Assembly (NCBI GenBank): GCA_934747775.1
Contig: CAKVHA010000003.1
Span: 39,362 to 103,361, forward strand
Direction of reading: 5' to 3'
DNA: 64,000 bases
Source of the DNA: an uncultured Clostridia bacterium
Lineage (GTDB): Bacteria > Bacillota > Clostridia > Christensenellales > UBA1242
The stretch's first letter is position 1, and every line of letters starts with the position of its first letter. Shown in pieces: positions 59,984 to 64,000 of this stretch. The notes below the pieces were generated by a model, which saw nothing but the letters and a program-made list of their open reading frames with translations, was not told the DNA's origin and ran no database searches. The translations under genes were made by a program, and so were the position numbers.

Positions 59984-62320
59984 CTATTTTATTATTTTAA
60001 GCGGTGCAAAACTTAGCACTAATGTTTTTACTCCAACACCTTTAAAGTTTACGGTTACAGATTTATTATCGCCGCTTCCTTCTACTTTCATAACAATGCC
60101 AACGCCAAATTTTGGGTGCAACACCTGTGTGCCAATTTCATAGTCTTTTGCCCCATTTGAGCTGCCACCACTAGGTGCCGTTGACTTTATTTTTACTTCC
60201 CAAGGATTAGATGATGAAATTGCACTTTTATTTGCAAACGAGCTTGGATCTTCGGCATATCCATATCCACCACCAGATGAGTAACTTTCACGCGGCTTAT
60301 TGTATCCGCCAGAGCTATATCCAGTTGAACCATATCCGCTTGAAGCTGAATATCCACCGCCGTAGTTTTTGTTGTAGCCAAAGTCGTTATCTTCATTGTA
60401 TCCAAAGCGTGGTTGTGCTTGTTTTGTAGGGTCACTAAGCCCCATTTCTTTTATAAACCTACTTTCCACTGTATAACTGCGTTTGCCATACAAAAAGCGT
60501 GACTTTGCACGTGTTATGTAAAGTTTTTGTTTTGCACGAGTTACGGCAACATACATAAGGCGGCGCTCTTCTTCTAGTTCGCCTTCGTCGTCTAATGCAC
60601 GGCTTAATGGGAACGAGCCTTCTTCGGCACCTATTATAAACACATAATTAAACTCTAGCCCCTTGCTTGCGTGAACAGTGGAAATGCTTACGCCATTTTC
60701 GCTGTCTTGGTCTTGCAAATCGTTTTGAAGCGTAACCGATTGAAGATAATCAATAATTCCGTCGCCGTCGTTGTTTTTCTCATAAGTTTCAACAGATTGC
60801 ACAAATTGGTCAATGTTAAGTTTGCGGTTGATGTCATCTTCGTTTTTTGTGTTGTATAGGTCGTTTATGCCAGTAATTTTTAATAAATCCTTAACAAATT
60901 CGGTCATACCCATTGTGGCATAACTTTCTTTAATTTTGTCTATAAGCGTGCTAAAATCGCGAAGTTTTAACCTTGCACTGCCAATATCATAACTATCTAT
61001 ATCGTCCAATATTTCAACAATCGGTTTGCCTGTTTGAGCGCTAAGGTCGTTAAGTTTGTCAATTGTTGCTTGACCTATTCCGCGTTTTGGATAGTTTATA
61101 ATTCTAATTAGAGCATTATTATCTTTTGGGTTTACAATTATAGATAAGTACGCCAAAATGTTTTTAATTTCTAGTCGCTCAAAAAACTTGAAAATACCGC
61201 TTACTGTGTACGGAATATTGTAGTTTAACATTCGCTCTTCTACAAGCCTACTAAGGGCACTTATTCGCATTAAAACGCCAATTTCTTTATGGTCCACTCC
61301 ACGGCTTACTAGTCCGTGAATAGTGCGTGCAACATAATCCGCTTCATCAGCTTCGTCGGACGCTGTAAAGTATGTTATTTTTTCGCCGTCTGCATTTTCT
61401 GTATAAAGGGTTTTGTCAATTCGTGACGTATTGTTTTTAATAAGCTTATTAGCACCGCTAATAATGTTTTTTGTACTTCTGTAGTTCTGTTCTAGTTTAT
61501 AAACTTTTACATTATTAAACTCGCTAATAAAATTTCTAATATTTTCAATATTAGCACCACGCCAGCCATAAATACATTGGTCTTCATCGCCCACAACAAA
61601 TATGTTTTTGTGTTTAGCAGATAATATTTTTACTAGTTTATATTGAATAGTATTTGTATCTTGAAATTCGTCTACCAAAATATATCTAAACTTATTTTGA
61701 TAATACTCCGCAACGCTTGGGCAACTTGTGAAAAGATACAATGTTTTCATTAGCAAGTCATCAAAATCTAGGGCGTTGTTGGCTTTTAGGGTTTCTTCAT
61801 AAGTGGAATATATTTTTGTAAGGTTTTCAATATCGGGCAAATACGCAAATTGTTTTGCAAATTCACTAGGAGTAAGCCCTTCGTTTTTTGCGGTTGAAAT
61901 ATTATAATCGGCTTTACTTTTAAACTCGTCATCTAAGTTAAGTTGTTTTATAACTTGCTTAATAATTTTGTCGCGATCGGACGTATCATAAATAGTGAAA
62001 TATCGGTTGTAGCCGTCTAGATGATATATGTTTTCACGCAAAATTTTTGCACACATTGCATGGAAAGTGCTTATCCAAACACCTGATCCGCGGGATGTCA
62101 TTTGATTAATACGTTCTCTCATTTCGTTTGTTGCTTTATTTGTAAAGGTTATAGCCAAAATATTTTCTGGATTTACGCCTTTTTCTTCTATTAAATACAC
62201 AATTCTATGTGTTAGTAGTCTTGTTTTCCCGCTGCCAGCACCTGCCGAAACAAGTATTGCACCTTCGGTGTCAACGGCAATTTTATGTTGAAGTTCGTTT
62301 AATGAATCTAGTGAATACAT
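59984..62320 (-). CDS. pcrA: UvrD/PcrA-type DNA helicase with a Gly/Tyr/Ser-rich insert
   Basis: 3'-5' superfamily 1 helicase for repair and rolling-circle replication. Walker A S-A-G-A-G-S-G-K-T-R, motif II V-D-E-F-Q-D-T-N, G-D-E-D-Q-C-I-Y-G-W-R-G-A and V-A-V-T-R-A-K are intact. Between the motor and the C-terminal tudor-like domain (E-I-G-T-Q-V-L-H-P-K-F-G-V-G) is a low-complexity stretch, ~637-693, of Gly, Tyr, Ser and Asn, much richer than the usual disordered linker. 778 residues. Own promoter; RBS AGGAGAT. Confidence 0.97.
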   Translation of the reverse strand: MYSLDSLNELQHKIAVDTEGAILVSAGAGSGKTRLLTHRIVYLIEEKGVNPENILAITFTNKATNEMRERINQMTSRGSGVWISTFHAMCAKILRENIYHLDGYNRYFTIYDTSDRDKIIKQVIKQLNLDDEFKSKADYNISTAKNEGLTPSEFAKQFAYLPDIENLTKIYSTYEETLKANNALDFDDLLMKTLYLFTSCPSVAEYYQNKFRYILVDEFQDTNTIQYKLVKILSAKHKNIFVVGDEDQCIYGWRGANIENIRNFISEFNNVKVYKLEQNYRSTKNIISGANKLIKNNTSRIDKTLYTENADGEKITYFTASDEADEADYVARTIHGLVSRGVDHKEIGVLMRISALSRLVEERMLNYNIPYTVSGIFKFFERLEIKNILAYLSIIVNPKDNNALIRIINYPKRGIGQATIDKLNDLSAQTGKPIVEILDDIDSYDIGSARLKLRDFSTLIDKIKESYATMGMTEFVKDLLKITGINDLYNTKNEDDINRKLNIDQFVQSVETYEKNNDGDGIIDYLQSVTLQNDLQDQDSENGVSISTVHASKGLEFNYVFIIGAEEGSFPLSRALDDEGELEEERRLMYVAVTRAKQKLYITRAKSRFLYGKRSYTVESRFIKEMGLSDPTKQAQPRFGYNEDNDFGYNKNYGGGYSASSGYGSTGYSSGGYNKPRESYSSGGGYGYAEDPSSFANKSAISSSNPWEVKIKSTAPSGGSSNGAKDYEIGTQVLHPKFGVGIVMKVEGSGDNKSVTVNFKGVGVKTLVLSFAPLKIIK

Positions 62321-62343
62321 AATATCTCCTAATCTACAAGGTT

Positions 62344-62371
62344 ATTATATCACACTAGTTTACAGTTTCAA
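62344..62371 (-). promoter_or_regulatory. pcrA-ligA promoter
   Basis: Minus strand: TTGAAA (62366-62371), 16 bp, TATAAT (62344-62349). Confidence 0.65.
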
Positions 62372-62373
62372 AA

Positions 62374-62408
62374 TATAAAAAAAGAATTTCCATATAATTA
62401 TGGAAATT
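62374..62408 (-). terminator. terminator of the 123-residue gene
   Basis: AATTTCCATA (62385-62394) pairs perfectly with TATGGAAATT (62399-62408), then T7 on the minus strand. The stop codon of the gene lies at the edge of the stem. Confidence 0.75.
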
Positions 62409-62778
62409 AACTAATTTTTTGTAGGTCTAAATCAAACTTTTCTTTAACCTTATTAAATTTATCGCAAAGCGACAAAATGTAATGCTGTTTTTCAAAATCG
62501 TTAAGAGTGTTAAAGTAGCTTTTATCTACAAGTTTGCCAATAGGATTAAGTAAGTCGTTGTTTTCAAGCAACCCAATAACCTTGCTTTCAAATTTTTCGT
62601 CGCTAATGTCTATTGTTACAAACTCTGCTTCGGCTTTACTTTTTCTAAGCGACATTGCATTTTTGTAGTAATAATCACTTGCGTGAATTTTGTTGTTTTT
62701 ATTTATTGCAGAACCATAGTTTCTGTTAAGCATTCTTTGTTTTGCCATATTAGCTAGGCGTTTTATATTATTTTCCAT
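62407..62778 (-). CDS. unknown 123-residue protein
   Basis: Hydrophilic and mostly helical, starting M-E-N-N-I-K-R-L-A-N-M-A-K-Q-R-M and ending with a Lys/Asp-rich helix. No signal, membrane segment, Cys motif or known domain is seen. RBS AGGGAAG before the ATG and a TATAAT (62809-62814) with a poor -35 upstream; own terminator. Family not recognised. Between rpsU and pcrA it is probably a monocistronic gene. Confidence 0.7.
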   Translation of the reverse strand: MENNIKRLANMAKQRMLNRNYGSAINKNNKIHASDYYYKNAMSLRKSKAEAEFVTIDISDEKFESKVIGLLENNDLLNPIGKLVDKSYFNTLNDFEKQHYILSLCDKFNKVKEKFDLDLQKIS

Positions 62779-62861
62779 AATTTCACTTCCCTTTGTTTTG
62801 TTATTATAATTATATCAAAAAGGGTAAGAGTTGCCCAAACAATATGACTTACTAAAAAAAC

Positions 62862-62892
62862 AAAAAAGTGTCGACTTTTGACACTTTTTTGA
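62862..62892. terminator. terminator after rpsU
   Basis: AAAAAAGTGTC pairs with GACACTTTTTT around a 7-base loop; symmetrical A and T tracts. Confidence 0.85.
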
Positions 62893-62910
62893 TAATTATA
62901 AAACAAATTG

Positions 62911-63093
62911 TTATCTATTTTTTTTGTTTCTTTTAATAGCTGCTTTTTGTTTCTTTTTACGTTTTACGCTTGGCTTTTCATATGCTTCGTGTTTTCTTAA
63001 ATCGCCAATGATGCCGTCTTTTTGACATTTGCGTTTGAAACGTTTGATAGCGCTTTCTACGCTTTCGGTTTCACCAACTCTAACTGTTGACAT
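62911..63093 (-). CDS. rpsU: 30S ribosomal protein S21
   Basis: 60 residues from the ATG at 63093 (GGGTG nine bases upstream; an earlier GTG lies within that RBS). S-T-V-R-V-G-E-T-E-S-V-E-S-A-I-K-R-F-K-R-type start and a very basic Lys/Arg C-terminus are diagnostic. Beside the HIT gene and mtaB, as in many Clostridia. Confidence 0.96.
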   Translation of the reverse strand: MSTVRVGETESVESAIKRFKRKCQKDGIIGDLRKHEAYEKPSVKRKKKQKAAIKRNKKNR

Positions 63094-63131
63094 ACTAAAA
63101 TTCACCCACTTTTTGTTAAAAATCTAATCAT

Positions 63132-63159
63132 ATTATACATAAAAAATAAAATAAGTCAA
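63132..63159 (-). promoter_or_regulatory. rpsU promoter
   Basis: Minus strand: TTGACT (63154-63159), 16 bp, TATAAT (63132-63137). Confidence 0.65.
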
Positions 63160-63174
63160 CATTTTTTAGCAAAT

Positions 63175-63516
63175 TTATGCTGGATTCCAATCCATTGGTT
63201 TGCCAGCAAGAATGTGAATATGCAAGTGTGGCACTGTTTGACCAGCGTCATCGCCTTGATTAATTACAAGCCTATAGCCATTATAAAGACCAAGCTCGGT
63301 AGAAAGTTTTGATATTTTATTTAAAATTTTACCCAAATTAAGTGTGTCATCTTCGTGCTGTTCTATTAAATACTTATAATGATTTTTAGGAATTGCTAAG
63401 TAATGCAACGGAGCTTTTGGATTAATGTCCTTAATTATAATCATAAGGTCATCTTCGTACACTTTATCAGTAGAAATATCGCCATTTATCATTTTACAAA
63501 ACAAACAATCTTCCAT
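63175..63516 (-). CDS. HIT-family nucleotide hydrolase (HINT-like)
   Basis: 113 residues. Histidine triad H-L-H-I-H-I-L near the C-terminus with catalytic His; C-L-F-C-K-M and later residues are typical of HINT purine-nucleoside phosphoramidases. RBS GGAGTG overlaps the mtaB end (three bases between genes). Substrate in this organism unknown. Confidence 0.95.
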   Translation of the reverse strand: MEDCLFCKMINGDISTDKVYEDDLMIIIKDINPKAPLHYLAIPKNHYKYLIEQHEDDTLNLGKILNKISKLSTELGLYNGYRLVINQGDDAGQTVPHLHIHILAGKPMDWNPA

Positions 63517-63519
63517 ATT

Positions 63520-64000
63520 TCACTCCTTAATTTCACCAGTTGCTCCATCTAAAAAGCAACTTAATAATTTTACTTTTATTAGTGTATCAGTTTTAGTGGA
63601 AAGTGGCAAATAAAATTTGATATAATTCTCACTATACCCCACAATGTGGTCGTTTTCTTTGTCTTCGGTTAGTACAGTAAAAGTTTTACCAATTAATGAA
63701 GAAATATAACTTTTTTTACATTCTGCCACCACATCTTCCAAAACATCAACGTGGTGCTTTTTTACACTTAGCGGCAAATCTTCTTTGTAAAGCTTACTTG
63801 CCACAGTACCCTTTCTAACACTGTATGGGAAAATATGAGCCGCGCCAAAACCCACCGATTTTACAAAATCACAAGTTTTATTAAACTCATCTTCGGTTTC
63901 CATTGCAAAGCCAACAATAATATCGGTTGTAATGTTTGCGTAAGGAAAATACGACCTAATTAAATCCACCTTTTGTTTGAACTGGGCTGCAGTGTAATGC
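63520..64000 (-). CDS. mtaB: tRNA t6A37 methylthiotransferase MtaB (5' end outside window)
   Basis: C-terminal part of a methylthiotransferase. The frame continues to the right edge: residues before the internal GTG at 63969 read H-Y-T-A-A-Q-F-K-Q-K, then D-L-I-R-S-Y-F-P and I-T-T-D-I-I-V-G-F, a radical-SAM C-terminal segment as in MtaB. A TRAM domain follows (~63540-63700). The iron-sulfur cysteines lie outside, so MtaB over MiaB rests on the local motif and on the HIT-rpsU neighbourhood. Confidence 0.85.
   Translation of the reverse strand, partial: HYTAAQFKQKVDLIRSYFPYANITTDIIVGFAMETEDEFNKTCDFVKSVGFGAAHIFPYSVRKGTVASKLYKEDLPLSVKKHHVDVLEDVVAECKKSYISSLIGKTFTVLTEDKENDHIVGYSENYIKFYLPLSTKTDTLIKVKLLSCFLDGATGEIKE

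Noticed and set aside
1..64000. CRISPR array, IS element or prophage
   Set aside because: No regular short direct repeats with spacers, no transposase or integrase, and no phage structural genes were seen in the window; the only repeats are those inside the two surface-protein genes.

Overview
The window is a compact, AT-rich (by eye about two thirds A+T) bacterial chromosome segment. Gene content and gene order are those of a low-GC Gram-positive, most likely a clostridial lineage. The evidence is synteny with Bacillus/Clostridium blocks, a T-box before thrS, an L20-type attenuator before infC-rpmI-rplT, an encoded CCA on all four tRNAs, and a previously unmarked 26-codon gene that looks like spoVM, which implies descent from an endospore former. 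The two giant surface proteins with InlB-type (Listeria-Bacteroides) repeats, BspA-type leucine-rich repeats and GLUG repeats resemble those of uncultured gut Clostridia, but the exact order cannot be named from sequence alone. Nearly all genes are on the minus strand.

Layout, left to right. 1-2186: 3' part of a class A penicillin-binding protein (+). 2243-9075: recA, cinA-like, pgsA, rimO, ftsK/spoIIIE (-). 9180-12555: ylxY-like deacetylase, pnp, rpsO (-). 12703-20617: a small deoxyribosyltransferase-like gene, rel, recJ, secF, secD, yrzE-like (-). 20736-24953: a 1405-residue InlB/LRR surface protein (-). 25093-32784: yajC, tgt, queA, ruvB, ruvA, ruvC, yebC, an rRNA methyltransferase, rplT, rpmI, infC (-). 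33040-36928: a lone Xre regulator, a possible leaderless small gene (+), a zinc-ribbon gene, thrS behind a T-box, ytxC-like (-). 37146-40597: argS, a coiled-coil protein of unknown role, a dCMP deaminase (-). 40784-41635: a predicted zinc protease (+). 41764-42339: tRNA-Leu, -Cys, -Gly and -Val (-). 42525-45251: a small unknown gene (+), a 35-codon microprotein (-), fakA and asp23 (-). 45510-45867: rpmB (+) and spoVM (-). 46047-57676: a 1375-residue repeat lipoprotein, rpe, rsgA, rlmN, rsmB, fmt, def, priA (-). 57745-64000: rpoZ, ligA, pcrA, an unknown gene, rpsU, a HIT protein and the 3' part of mtaB (-).

Most genes serve translation, tRNA/rRNA modification, DNA repair, chromosome segregation, protein export and envelope synthesis. 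They sit in tight operons with 1-20 base overlaps. Many operon ends carry clear hairpin-plus-T terminators, and several starts carry near-consensus sigma-A promoters.

The unusual content is of three kinds. (1) Core genes whose catalytic motifs are degraded although the fold is recognisable: SecD and SecF lack the membrane aspartates of the proton path, Rel lacks the HD hydrolase residues but keeps the synthetase, CinA lacks the deamidase motif, and ThrRS lacks the TGS domain. (2) Small genes that ordinary ORF calling misses: spoVM, a lysine/cysteine-rich 35-residue protein with a perfect ribosome binding site, and a promoter-ATG-terminator unit that looks leaderless. (3) Large surface-protein genes placed inside otherwise conserved housekeeping blocks.
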